A stretch of 64,000 nt of DNA from Corynebacterium renale (GTDB taxonomy: Bacteria; Actinomycetota; Actinomycetes; Mycobacteriales; Mycobacteriaceae): assembly GCF_002563965.1 (NCBI RefSeq), contig NZ_PDJF01000001.1:1922001-1986000 (forward strand), written 5' to 3'. The position numbers and the translations under genes were made by a program. Below are positions 43,230-51,578 of this stretch, piece by piece. Below the pieces are notes generated by a model, which was given only the letters and a program-made list of their open reading frames with translations, had not been told where the DNA came from and searched no databases. Each line of letters opens with the position of its first letter. The stretch's first letter is position 1.

Positions 43230-43876
43230 TGAACCCCCAATTCAATCAAAATTTTTTCCAGTCCTTGGACTGCATCCGGACATTGTTCGTGTGGCCGCGG
43301 TGGCTTCGGGCCAACGCCCAGCCCGAGAATATAGCTCAACCGTAGCGCTCCCCGAGTGGTGTGAATCGACGCCGTACACCCATCTACAGAATCCGGAAAG
43401 TGGTGCGTATACATTGAGGGAAAACGCTGAGAAACGTTTTCGTACATAATCTCGCCATCTTTGGCAATGCCAGCTTTATACGCCATATCGGCTGCTATGT
43501 AGTACTCATATTTCGTAAAGTAATCGTCAGGCTGCTTGTCACGGAAAGCGCAGACCGATGACTTTACGAATTCAAGTGCCTTGGGTTCTGATAGAGGTCG
43601 CGAATCTAAAACACGCTCAAAAAACTGGGATGGAATTTCGTCACAGACTACAGGCACGTCAAGGGTGTAGTCGTCATCGGGATAATCTCCGAGAACGAGT
43701 GGAGATTTCAGAAAGTCTGGTGGTGCATTTTTAGTAGGCGCCTCATTACTAGCGTCCGCATCCACGGAACGCACTTCATCCCTAGCAGAGTCATCTGGGG
43801 CACTAGGCGAACACCCCGATAAGACAACAGACAACGTAGCCACGATTGCGGCCACGCATACACGTAGTGTTTTCAC
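43226..43876 (-). CDS. DUF3558-like lipoprotein
   Basis: 216 aa from GTG 43876, 5-6 nt after GGAGGG. A lipoprotein signal peptide VCVAAIVATLSVVLSGC gives lipidation at the Cys near 22. After a disordered acidic stretch the body has PVVCDEIPSQFFERVL, SSVCAFRD, DGCTASIHTTRGALRLSYIL and HEQCPDAVQGLEKIL; this Cys spacing and order match DUF3558 lipoproteins of actinobacteria, some of which are found next to ESX-type genes. It would sit on the outer face of the membrane and may help export or assembly of the PPE-like partner. The 265-bp gap upstream contains no gene, only a short GGGGA/TCCCC hairpin at 43903-43915. Confidence 0.7.
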   Translation of the reverse strand: MKTLRVCVAAIVATLSVVLSGCSPSAPDDSARDEVRSVDADASNEAPTKNAPPDFLKSPLVLGDYPDDDYTLDVPVVCDEIPSQFFERVLDSRPLSEPKALEFVKSSVCAFRDKQPDDYFTKYEYYIAADMAYKAGIAKDGEIMYENVSQRFPSMYTHHFPDSVDGCTASIHTTRGALRLSYILGLGVGPKPPRPHEQCPDAVQGLEKILIELGVQ

Positions 43877-44141
43877 GCTTCCCTCCCACGCAATCAAAGA
43901 ACGGGGACTTTCCCCATAGTTATTCGACGTGGAATCCCCCTAATTCGGTTCCCCCCAACGCCCCTCGTGCAACCAACGTGCACATGTATTGCTTACCGTA
44001 GCAGAATAACGAGCGATTGCCTAGACTTTTGCAATACAGAAATTAGCCGCACTACACCGCTCGTTCCATAGAGGACGAAAGGCAGAATTGCCCAAAGAGG
44101 ACGGCCTACACCATCGCCTAGCGACCCGACTGGTGAAAGCT

Positions 44142-45107
44142 CTAGCCTTCAATCCTGAAGAAGTGCTTAATTTCCCGGGTAGCGTATCCATCGGGGACAG
44201 AAGTGCGCGGGTCATTTTCTGCGCCTGGCCACACGTGCTGGCCTCCCCCAATACTGATATGCTTAATCGGCGCCACGCACTGCGTCCACATTTTTCTCAC
44301 CACGTCCTGGGTGACTCGGTCCACGTGAATTGGCCCCGTACACGCGTTCCTTTGTGTGGCGCGCTCGAGGACTCGGTCGACGGAATCGTACTGCTCCCCG
44401 TGCCGAATTCCACCGTGATACTGGATTACGGGGTCCTGGGTGCCGTGGATATCGAGGGTGGCCATCGGTTTGTCGGAGCACTCAGCAAAATACTTGTGAT
44501 AGTAGGCCGCCGACACTGATGCTGTACCGGCGAAAACATCCGGCATGCGGCAGCCTAGGAGACTGGCGAAACCGCCTCCATTGCTCATACCCGCTGCATA
44601 AACCTTGCCCCACCGGATTGGGAGCGTCGCTCCTAAGCGCGCAAGGGTAAGCGCAACCATGGTTTCATCAGCACGCGAATCATTAGTCACCGCATACGGC
44701 CCGCCTTGCCAGGCGGATTCCAAGCCTTGCGGGTAGACAACTACCGCATTGGTTTTATGCATGGCCACTACCTTGCGAAAGTTCTCGGCATTGTCCCCTT
44801 TGCCGTGGAAAAAGAACAGGACAGGGTAACCGCCTTCAGGAATGGGGCCGGAGGGGACGTCGATAAGCATCGTGCGAGACTGTCCGTCTACTTCGACGGT
44901 CTCCGACACAGAAACCCCGGGCGCCACCTGGCCAAGGGGCTGCGCGTCACCTGCAAAACGCGCGACCTCTTCGGCGGGCCGTGCGGGAACTTCCACAGCC
45001 GATGTCTTCTCTGGGGGCGCGTCTTCTCCTGCGGCACAACCTGTGAGCATGCCAATAACAGCGAGCACACATACCGCACACACTGCACGCACCCCGGAGG
45101 CAATCAT
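44142..45107 (-). CDS. Secreted lipoprotein esterase of the PHB-depolymerase/feruloyl-esterase family
   Basis: 321 aa from ATG 45107. A lipoprotein signal peptide ends in LTGC (Cys near 24), so the enzyme is anchored outside the membrane. The alpha/beta-hydrolase core has LFFFHGKGDNAENF (oxyanion region), GMSNGGG with nucleophile Ser, Asp in DIHGTQDPVIQYHGG and His in IGGGQHVWPG. This matches LpqC-type esterases and the PHB depolymerase family. The natural ester substrate is unknown. A TACACT box 6 nt before the start suggests a leaderless message; the longer frame to 45182 is unlikely because it overlaps the divergent gene. Confidence 0.83.
   Translation of the reverse strand: MIASGVRAVCAVCVLAVIGMLTGCAAGEDAPPEKTSAVEVPARPAEEVARFAGDAQPLGQVAPGVSVSETVEVDGQSRTMLIDVPSGPIPEGGYPVLFFFHGKGDNAENFRKVVAMHKTNAVVVYPQGLESAWQGGPYAVTNDSRADETMVALTLARLGATLPIRWGKVYAAGMSNGGGFASLLGCRMPDVFAGTASVSAAYYHKYFAECSDKPMATLDIHGTQDPVIQYHGGIRHGEQYDSVDRVLERATQRNACTGPIHVDRVTQDVVRKMWTQCVAPIKHISIGGGQHVWPGAENDPRTSVPDGYATREIKHFFRIEG
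44859..44868 (+). repeat. 10-mer GTCGATAAGC, copy 9
   Basis: Inside the esterase lipoprotein gene. Confidence 0.8.
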
Positions 45108-45113
45108 GCGCCT

Positions 45114-45119
45114 AGTGTA
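45114..45119 (-). promoter_or_regulatory. -10 box TACACT, leaderless esterase gene
   Basis: The minus-strand box TACACT is followed by AGGCGC (6 nt) and then the ATG at 45107. Confidence 0.45.
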
Positions 45120-45140
45120 GGCGAGTAAGGTACATCGGTG

Positions 45141-45941
45141 ATGAATAGCTCCCACTACCCGTCCACCGCGCCACGATCGCAAGCTAACGCCCCGCGGTTT
45201 AGTTCAGCCCACAGCCGCGCACAACATGCAAGCGCCTATGCGCACGGCAACGAGGCTGCACAGCACTATCACGATATCCGCCCCAGTTATCCGGCCGAAG
45301 TCCTGAGTCTTATACCCACGCGCTCCCGAGTACTCGACGTCGGCGCCGGCACGGGAAAACTCACCGCCCAAATGGTAGCCGAAGGACACACGGTCTATGC
45401 GTGCGATCCCAGCCGTGACATGACGCACCTATGCGCACAGGTCACAGGCGTACCCACGTGGCAGGCAACGGCGGAAGCGACAGCTTCCCAGGCTGGTTTT
45501 TTCGATGCCGTGACGTGCGCGCAAACATGGCATTGGGTCGATGCAGCACAGGCAAGCAGTGAATTAGACCGCATAGTAAAGCCTGGAGGCCGGGTAATCT
45601 TGGTGTGGAATTCCATCGACGTCAGCGATCCCTGGTTCCACAGACTAACCCGCATCATGCACGCAGGAGACATACTCAAGGCCGGGTTCTACCCCACTGT
45701 GTCCGAGCCGTGGACAATCACCGATGAGCTCCGCAGCACATGGACCCAACCTATGGCTTTCGACGACATCATGGCACTCACCGCAACGAGGTCTTACTGG
45801 TTACGCGCAAACGAAAAGATCCGCGAGCGCGTGCGTGGCAACTTGGAGTGGTATTTCTTTGAGCACAGCGCACTGAACCGCGACGCAATTATCGCACTGC
45901 CCTACCGGACAGACGCTTTCGTCCTCACAAGGAGCTCCTAA
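45141..45941 (+). CDS. Class I SAM-dependent methyltransferase
   Basis: 266 aa. SAM motif I VLDVGAGTGKLTAQMV follows a FSSAHSRAQHASAYAHGNEAAQHYHD N-terminus split by a turn; motif II CAQTWHWVDAA near residue 130 and the post-motif KPGGRVILVWNSID follow the ubiE/bioC-like class, typical of small-molecule methyltransferases. Substrate unknown. ATG 45141 is chosen over the adjacent GTG 45138. It is divergent from the esterase gene, and the LysR gene begins 2 nt after the stop, so both are probably in one operon. Confidence 0.82.
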   Translation: MNSSHYPSTAPRSQANAPRFSSAHSRAQHASAYAHGNEAAQHYHDIRPSYPAEVLSLIPTRSRVLDVGAGTGKLTAQMVAEGHTVYACDPSRDMTHLCAQVTGVPTWQATAEATASQAGFFDAVTCAQTWHWVDAAQASSELDRIVKPGGRVILVWNSIDVSDPWFHRLTRIMHAGDILKAGFYPTVSEPWTITDELRSTWTQPMAFDDIMALTATRSYWLRANEKIRERVRGNLEWYFFEHSALNRDAIIALPYRTDAFVLTRSS

Positions 45942-45943
45942 CC

Positions 45944-46858
45944 ATGTCTGCGCACCGACCTCACCAAACATCCCCCACGCCGGAGCTCAGCCTTTCGACG
46001 ATGCGCACGCTCGTTGCAGTCGGCCAAGCCGAATCCATCGGACTTGCTGCAAAAGCGCATGGAATCAGCCAGCAAGCCGTCTCAGAACGCGTCCGCACCG
46101 CAGAACATACCCTCGGCGTAACGCTTTTTCACCGCACCCCAAACGGAACGGTGCCCACACGCCGCGGGGATGCAATACTCGCGCTCATCCAAGAACACCT
46201 CACCCACTACGATGAATTCACATCCGACATTGCCCGCGTTATAAACCCGGGCCACGAAGTCATTCATCTTGCCGCATCGCAAACCATCATGGAGCATTAC
46301 CTCCCACGATGGCTCGCAGACCTGCACCGCAGCGAACCGGGAATACGATTTACCGTTGCGGCCGGTAATTCCCATGACATCACCCGCGCGGTCATAGCCG
46401 GTACAACGTCTTTAGGGTTTATCGAATCCCCCACCATCGAGCGTGAAGTCCATCATCAACTGGCAACAACCACTCTGCTTCACGACGACCTCACCGTCGC
46501 CGTAGCCCCAGACCACCCGTGGGCCGCGTACCAGGAAATACCTGCCACGACGGTCCGCAAGACTCCCCTCATCGTGCGCGAACCCGGCTCCGGAACCCGC
46601 TCTACCGCCGAAACAGTATTAGGGGCCTTTGCGCCCCCAGTCGCAGAACTGAATTCGCAAGCCGCAATCGTACAAGCAGCACTTCTTCTCCGTGAACCAG
46701 CGATCCTTCCCCGCATCGCTCTCGAGGGAACGCCCCTGCGAGCAATCGCAGTCGCAGGTAAAGAAATGACCCGCCCACTGCGAGCAGTGTGGCGGGCCGG
46801 AACCAAGCCGCGTGGCGGACTGGCAGCTCTCCTAGCAATCGCCCAAAAATCTGCCTAA
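45944..46858 (+). CDS. LysR-family transcriptional regulator
   Basis: 304 aa. Winged-helix domain at about 15-75 with LSTMRTLVAVGQAESIGLAAKAHGISQQAVSERVRTAEHTLGVTLFHRT, here quoted in parts: AAKAHGISQQAVSERVRTAE is the recognition helix region. The effector domain (about 100-300) has the LysR_substrate fold with VIHLAASQTIMEHYLPRWL. It is read together with the upstream methyltransferase gene; AAGGAG precedes the ATG. LysR proteins often control the divergent neighbour, but here the nearest divergent pair is methyltransferase/esterase, so a role for it there is only a guess. Confidence 0.87.
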   Translation: MSAHRPHQTSPTPELSLSTMRTLVAVGQAESIGLAAKAHGISQQAVSERVRTAEHTLGVTLFHRTPNGTVPTRRGDAILALIQEHLTHYDEFTSDIARVINPGHEVIHLAASQTIMEHYLPRWLADLHRSEPGIRFTVAAGNSHDITRAVIAGTTSLGFIESPTIEREVHHQLATTTLLHDDLTVAVAPDHPWAAYQEIPATTVRKTPLIVREPGSGTRSTAETVLGAFAPPVAELNSQAAIVQAALLLREPAILPRIALEGTPLRAIAVAGKEMTRPLRAVWRAGTKPRGGLAALLAIAQKSA

Positions 46859-46873
46859 GAGGCAAGCGATTGC
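46835..46873. terminator. Nested hairpin between lysR and der
   Basis: Outer arms GCAATCGC (46835-46842) and GCGATTGC (46866-46873) enclose a second stem TGCCT-AAG-AGGCA (46852-46864). It spans the lysR stop codon; no T-run is present, so function as a terminator is tentative. Confidence 0.4.
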
Positions 46874-46887
46874 GGTGCGCCTTTCGG

Positions 46888-48414
46888 CTACTTACGGCGA
46901 CGCTCCCGGACGCGGATGGCAAACCGCACCGGAGAACCGTGGAAGCCAAACTCTTCACGGAACTGACGCTCCAAGTATCGGCGGTAGCCAGCGTCCAAGA
47001 AACCAGTTGTGAACAAGACGACTGTTGGCGGCCGGGTCGACGCCTGGGTCGCAAACAGTACGCGCGGCAGACGGTTATTTTTCATTGGTGGCGGATTCTT
47101 TGCAATGGCCGCACGCAACCAGGTATTCAGCTTGCCCGTCGGAACGCGCTGGTCCCAACTATCCAGAGCTTCCACCATTGCCGGCTCTAGTCGCTGCAAA
47201 GCACGGCCAGTCTTCGCCGAAATATTGATCTTGGACACCCACGGCAAGTGGGTAAGCTGCTCATCAAATTCCCGGTCGAAGAAGTAGCGACGGTCTTCGT
47301 CCATGAGGTCCCACTTGTTGAACGCGATGACCAAGGCCTTACCTGCGTCCAAGATCATGCCGAGCACCCGCTGGTCCTGCTCCGAAATCGGCTCGGAGGC
47401 ATCAATAACCATGATGCACAATTCCGCCGCCTCGATCGTGCCGCGTGTGCGCAGTGACGCATAATACTCATGGCCAGAAGCCGTGTGCACCTTCTTGCGC
47501 AAGCCCGCGGTATCGATGAACTTCCACAGATGCTTATCTAATTGGACTAACGAGTCCACCGGATCCACGGTAGTACCAGCAACGTTGTCCACAACTGCGC
47601 GGTTTTCACCGGTCAGTTTGTTCAACAGAGACGACTTGCCCACGTTTGGACGTCCAACGACAGCAACGCGCCGGGGCCCCGAGGTCACACTCGTGTTACG
47701 TGGTGGCTTGTCAAAGTGCGAAATAATTTCATCGAGTACGTCTGCATTGCCGCGACCGTGCTGTGCGGAAATCGGCCATGGGTCACCGAGCCCGAGGGCA
47801 TAAAACTCCGCGACGTCGGCAAGCGCCATATCCGAATCGACCTTGTTTGCACACACGATGACCGGGACTTCCGAGCGCTGCAGATTACGCGCCATCACCG
47901 AATCCGTCTCCGTAATGCCGGTCTTGGAATCAACAACGAACACGATGACGTCCGCCGAAGCCATAGCCGTCTCCGCCTGACGCGCAATGGCTGAATGAAT
48001 TCCCTTCGTATTAGGGTCCCAACCGCCCGTGTCCTGAACCCAGAAGCGGCGCCCACCCCAATCACTGAGGTACGACACACGATCGCGGGTCACGCCCGGG
48101 TGGTCTTCCACGACTGCTTCACGACGCCCAATGAAACGGTTAACTAGAGAAGACTTGCCCACGTTCGGACGGCCTACAACAGCCACCGTATGCAGCGCTT
48201 CTTCTTCCACCGGGTAAGCGCCGTAGGCGCGTTCAATTTCGGCCCACTCGTCGTCGGTGAGCTCCTCAGCCTCCGTATCGTACGGGTCGGCGTATACCGC
48301 TTCCCCGAACTCGGATTCATCAAAATCCTCCGGGTACTCCCCGTCCGCTGGCTCTACATACTCGAACTCGGTATCCAATTCAGTCTCGTGTTCTGGGGTC
48401 ACGTTATCACTCAT
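46888..48414 (-). CDS. der: Double-GTPase ribosome assembly factor Der (EngA)
   Basis: 508 aa. Two G domains in tandem, each with GRPNVGKSSL at G1 (near 75 and 248), DxxG motifs DTGGW and DTAGL, and NKxD motifs CANKVDS and AFNKWDL; a KH-like C-terminal domain follows and the end is basic (RVRERRRK). Acts in 50S subunit assembly. The first 65 residues are an acidic Glu/Asp/Tyr-rich extension typical of actinobacteria. ATG 48414 overlaps the end of cmk, which favours it over the longer frame to 48450. Confidence 0.95.
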   Translation of the reverse strand: MSDNVTPEHETELDTEFEYVEPADGEYPEDFDESEFGEAVYADPYDTEAEELTDDEWAEIERAYGAYPVEEEALHTVAVVGRPNVGKSSLVNRFIGRREAVVEDHPGVTRDRVSYLSDWGGRRFWVQDTGGWDPNTKGIHSAIARQAETAMASADVIVFVVDSKTGITETDSVMARNLQRSEVPVIVCANKVDSDMALADVAEFYALGLGDPWPISAQHGRGNADVLDEIISHFDKPPRNTSVTSGPRRVAVVGRPNVGKSSLLNKLTGENRAVVDNVAGTTVDPVDSLVQLDKHLWKFIDTAGLRKKVHTASGHEYYASLRTRGTIEAAELCIMVIDASEPISEQDQRVLGMILDAGKALVIAFNKWDLMDEDRRYFFDREFDEQLTHLPWVSKINISAKTGRALQRLEPAMVEALDSWDQRVPTGKLNTWLRAAIAKNPPPMKNNRLPRVLFATQASTRPPTVVLFTTGFLDAGYRRYLERQFREEFGFHGSPVRFAIRVRERRRK

Positions 48415-49141
48415 GGGTGTTCTCCTTGGGAGAGGATTGGGCGCTTTCACGCACCAGATCTATAAGAGTGTTTACGACACTCTCTAAAGGCATGTCAGAG
48501 GTATCGACGATATGCGCGTCGTCTGCCGGGCGAAGCGGAGATTCCTTACGGGAGGAATCCGCAGCATCGCGTCGATTTACGTCGGCGAGAACCGTATCAA
48601 AATCTACCTCTCGGCCAGCTGCAAGGTCCTGATCGTAACGGCGCTGCGCGCGTACTTCAGCAGCTGCGGTAAGGAACACTTTAACCGGGGCGTTAGGAAG
48701 AACCGTGGTACCAATATCACGGCCCTCGACGATAGCGCGACCGGATTCGTCGGCAAGCTTACGCTGCAGAGCGACTAAATTTGCGCGCACCTCTGGAACT
48801 GCAGAAACCGCCGACACAGCCGCGGTAACTTCTGGACCGCGGATGTCAGCAGAAACATCTTCACCGTCTAAAAGCACCTCATGCGAGTGCGGATCCGCTG
48901 AGACCTCAAAAGGAATATCCGCGGTCGCTGCACTAACCGCAGCAGTGTCATCTGGATTAATGCCCTGGTTGAGCACGTGCAAAGTAGCCACGCGGTACAT
49001 AGCTCCCGTGTCTACGTACCGGGCGCCGAAACGCTCTGCGAGGAGACGGCACGTCGTGGATTTGCCTGTTCCTGAAGGTCCATCAACTGCGACAATGAGT
49101 CCCCCATCGGGGGTGTTACTCACATTGTGGAAAGACTCCAT
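48407..49141 (-). CDS. cmk: Cytidylate kinase
   Basis: 244 aa. P-loop GPSGTGKSTT near residues 20-29, CMP-binding region YVDTGAMYRV, and lid segment RRDAADSSRKESPLRPADDA; converts CMP/dCMP to diphosphates. The start ATG overlaps the stop of rluB by one base and its end overlaps der, so rluB-cmk-der form one tightly coupled operon, as in mycobacteria (Rv1711-Rv1713). Confidence 0.95.
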   Translation of the reverse strand: MESFHNVSNTPDGGLIVAVDGPSGTGKSTTCRLLAERFGARYVDTGAMYRVATLHVLNQGINPDDTAAVSAATADIPFEVSADPHSHEVLLDGEDVSADIRGPEVTAAVSAVSAVPEVRANLVALQRKLADESGRAIVEGRDIGTTVLPNAPVKVFLTAAAEVRAQRRYDQDLAAGREVDFDTVLADVNRRDAADSSRKESPLRPADDAHIVDTSDMPLESVVNTLIDLVRESAQSSPKENTHE

Positions 49142-50022
49142 TACATGCCCACCGCCTTGTACAGGCTACGCAGCTCAGAATCGTTGAGTGCACGCAGCGA
49201 ACCAGGCTTTTGCTCGCCCAGCTGCACCGTATGAATCTTGGTGCGAACAAGGCGCTGGACTGGGAATCCGGCAGCTTTCAACATACGCCGAACAATGTGC
49301 TTGCGGCCTTCATGCAATTCCACGCGCACCAGCGACTGGCCCTCGTGGGTGTCGATGACTTGCACGTAGTCAGCCTTCGCCGGCCCATCGTCGAGTTCAA
49401 CGCCGTCCTTGGTCAGCAGACGCACGAGCGCGCGGTCAGCTTCACCGAGAACAGTTGCTAGGTAAGTCTTGGTCACCTCATAGCGTGGGTGAGTGAGACG
49501 GTTGGCTAACTCACCATCGTTTGTGAGCAGGAGTAGCCCCTCAGTGTCAGCGTCAAGGCGGCCCACATGGAACAGGCGCTTTCCAGCCACTGTCTTTTCG
49601 CTGATTAAGTCACCCACGCAGGGGCGACCCATGTCATCGGACATCGTGGAGAGCACGCCACGAGGCTTATTCAAAATGAAGTACTCCGCATCCTTATCAG
49701 TATTGATGCGCACACCATCGACGCGAATGATGTCTACCTCAGGATGCACCTTCATGCCCTGGCGGGTTACTTTTTTGCCGTTGACCTCAACACGACCAGC
49801 GTCAATGAGGACTTCAGCGTGACGTCGAGAAGCAACACCAGCCTGCGCGAGAACTTTCTGAAGCCGGGTTCCCTCGCCCTCACGGGGAGCATTCTTGATA
49901 GCGTCTAGCTCTTCTTGCGACACATGCTGACGCGTAGAAGGATTGGCATAGGACGGTGTGAGGTCAGGAAGATCAGTATTCTCCTGGTCCGGTATACCGT
50001 CACGGTTAGCGGGATTGGTCAC
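49141..50022 (-). CDS. rluB: 23S rRNA pseudouridine synthase RluB family
   Basis: 293 aa. An N-terminal disordered stretch of about 50 residues is followed by an S4 RNA-binding domain (TRLQKVLAQAGVASRRHAEV) and an RsuA/RluB catalytic domain with GRLDADTEGLLLLTNDGEL, where the Asp in GRLDADTEG is the catalytic residue. Makes pseudouridine in 23S rRNA near the peptidyl-transferase centre; the exact site is inferred from the family. First gene of the rluB-cmk-der group; scpB lies 90 nt upstream. Confidence 0.93.
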   Translation of the reverse strand: MTNPANRDGIPDQENTDLPDLTPSYANPSTRQHVSQEELDAIKNAPREGEGTRLQKVLAQAGVASRRHAEVLIDAGRVEVNGKKVTRQGMKVHPEVDIIRVDGVRINTDKDAEYFILNKPRGVLSTMSDDMGRPCVGDLISEKTVAGKRLFHVGRLDADTEGLLLLTNDGELANRLTHPRYEVTKTYLATVLGEADRALVRLLTKDGVELDDGPAKADYVQVIDTHEGQSLVRVELHEGRKHIVRRMLKAAGFPVQRLVRTKIHTVQLGEQKPGSLRALNDSELRSLYKAVGM

Positions 50023-50112
50023 AAAAGTGTCCTTACATTATGTTGCGCAGCCTCATACCGGCCACGCTTTGAATACGTACCGCGCCCACTCTAGCAGGCT
50101 AACTACGGATTC

Positions 50113-50673
50113 TCACCATTGTTCTTCGATAGAATCCACGTCAGGCAAAAGTGGTGCCAGATCCGGCAAACGGTCCAAGGAATCAATCCCTAGCGCTTCG
50201 AGAAATAAATCAGTCGTGGCATAGCGGTGCGCACGGGAGTGCTCGTCGTCACCCGTATCCTCAGGATCTACTTCGACAATCATGCCGCGTAGCTGCAGCG
50301 TACGCATCACACCATCAACATTGACGCCACGTACCGCCGCCACCTGGGCACGAGTAACCGGCTGCCGGTACGCAATCACCGCCAATGTCTCCAAGGCCGC
50401 CCGTGACAACCGAGTGCTCGCCCCACCCAGCACGAAACGCTCGACAACCTCTGCATTTTCATGTCTGGTGTACAGACGCCAGCCCTGTTCGGATTCGCGG
50501 AGTTCAATCCCCTGACCACGGGATTCATACTCCTCCGCGATTTCCTGCAGAACCTCCAGAACGTCCGCCGCCGACGTCTCTACCGCACGCGCAATGGCAT
50601 CGGGTGTTACGGGAGAATCAACGACCAACAAAATAGATTCAATCTGCGAACGCAGTGGTGTGACAAAACTCAA
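50113..50673 (-). CDS. scpB: Segregation and condensation protein ScpB
   Basis: 186 aa, winged-helix subunit of the SMC-ScpAB condensin. Recognisable segments: LRSQIESILLVVDSPVTPDAIARAV at the N-terminus (in part) and LSRAALETLAVIAYRQPVTRAQV followed by RGVNVDGVMRTLQLRGMI. ScpB dimers bind ScpA and close the ring. Separated from scpA by one gene for a rhodanese-type protein on the same strand. Confidence 0.93.
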   Translation of the reverse strand: MSFVTPLRSQIESILLVVDSPVTPDAIARAVETSAADVLEVLQEIAEEYESRGQGIELRESEQGWRLYTRHENAEVVERFVLGGASTRLSRAALETLAVIAYRQPVTRAQVAAVRGVNVDGVMRTLQLRGMIVEVDPEDTGDDEHSRAHRYATTDLFLEALGIDSLDRLPDLAPLLPDVDSIEEQW

Positions 50674-50703
50674 GGAATACCCTCTAACTCTCGCAGAAGT
50701 GCT

Positions 50704-51549
50704 CTAGGCGGCTGGCCACTCACCGGGTTCAGTACCTGTAACTACAGGGAAATCGTCAGGACTACGGTCAAGGTCGCCCCACTCCATCCACGAGCCCTCA
50801 TACACACGAACGTCGCCAAACCCCGCCACGTTGGCAGCTAACGCGCCCACGCACGCAGCGATAGCCGCATGGCAGGTAAACACTAGAGCGTCAGAGGGGC
50901 CTACCACCGTTTCAAGTGCGTCACGGAGCCCATCAGGATCTTTCATCTTTGCACCATCAAAGAATGCACCGGCAGGCAGATTCACAGCAGTAGGAATATG
51001 GCCGCCACGCACAGGCCCTGCGGTCTCCTCGCCCGTGTACTGTGTAACCCCCCGTACGTCTACGATCCGCGTGTTTGGCATCGTGGCAGCCTCAACCACA
51101 TCGTCAGCATCGGCAAGGCGCTCCCACTCGGGCCCGGCTTCGAAGGAGCCCGTCTCTGGGCGTTCGCCGTCCAACGTGGAAATTGGTCCGAGGCTCCGGC
51201 CTTCCGCTGTCCACGCGCCGATACCGCCGTTGAGTACTGCGACATTCTTGATGCCAGCAATCTTGGCCAGCCACCATATGCGCGCTGACGGGACGCCTAC
51301 ACGCGGATGGACGTCGTAAATCACTACCGGAGTGTTTTCACTAATACCGTAGGAAGCGAAGACTTCTTGAATGTTTTCTGGAATGGTGTACTTGTACGGC
51401 GCATTCGGATCAGAAAAATCGGCCTCGAGGTCCGCGAGCCAACTACCGGGAATCCCCTCTGTGGGTACGTTCGTCCCCATGCTGGCGCACAGCACAACTG
51501 CTTTGCGACGGACCGAGTTTAGTTGCGTTGTATCAATGAGAGCTGCCAT
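50704..51549 (-). CDS. Two-domain rhodanese-like sulfurtransferase
   Basis: 281 aa with two rhodanese modules. The first (1-145) keeps the fold (VVIYDVHPRVGVPSARIWWLA) but has no catalytic Cys in the expected loop. The second (150-281) has Cys in FTCHAAIAAC, at the place of the CxGxGxT loop of thiosulfate sulfurtransferase; the loop residues differ, so the donor may not be thiosulfate. Probably cytosolic. It lies between scpB and scpA on the same strand, an arrangement shared, as I recall, by C. glutamicum, without a clear functional link. Confidence 0.82.
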   Translation of the reverse strand: MAALIDTTQLNSVRRKAVVLCASMGTNVPTEGIPGSWLADLEADFSDPNAPYKYTIPENIQEVFASYGISENTPVVIYDVHPRVGVPSARIWWLAKIAGIKNVAVLNGGIGAWTAEGRSLGPISTLDGERPETGSFEAGPEWERLADADDVVEAATMPNTRIVDVRGVTQYTGEETAGPVRGGHIPTAVNLPAGAFFDGAKMKDPDGLRDALETVVGPSDALVFTCHAAIAACVGALAANVAGFGDVRVYEGSWMEWGDLDRSPDDFPVVTGTEPGEWPAA

Positions 51550-51578
51550 GCGTGCCAGTATAGGAAATTAGCCAAACG

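Noticed and set aside
43877..44141. Possible extra gene in the 265-bp gap upstream of the lipoprotein
   Set aside because: Only frames overlapping the esterase gene on the opposite strand; no ribosome site or domain.
41336..45200. Genomic island at tRNA-Pro
   Set aside because: No integrase, no direct repeat of the tRNA 3' end seen nearby, and flanking composition does not change clearly.
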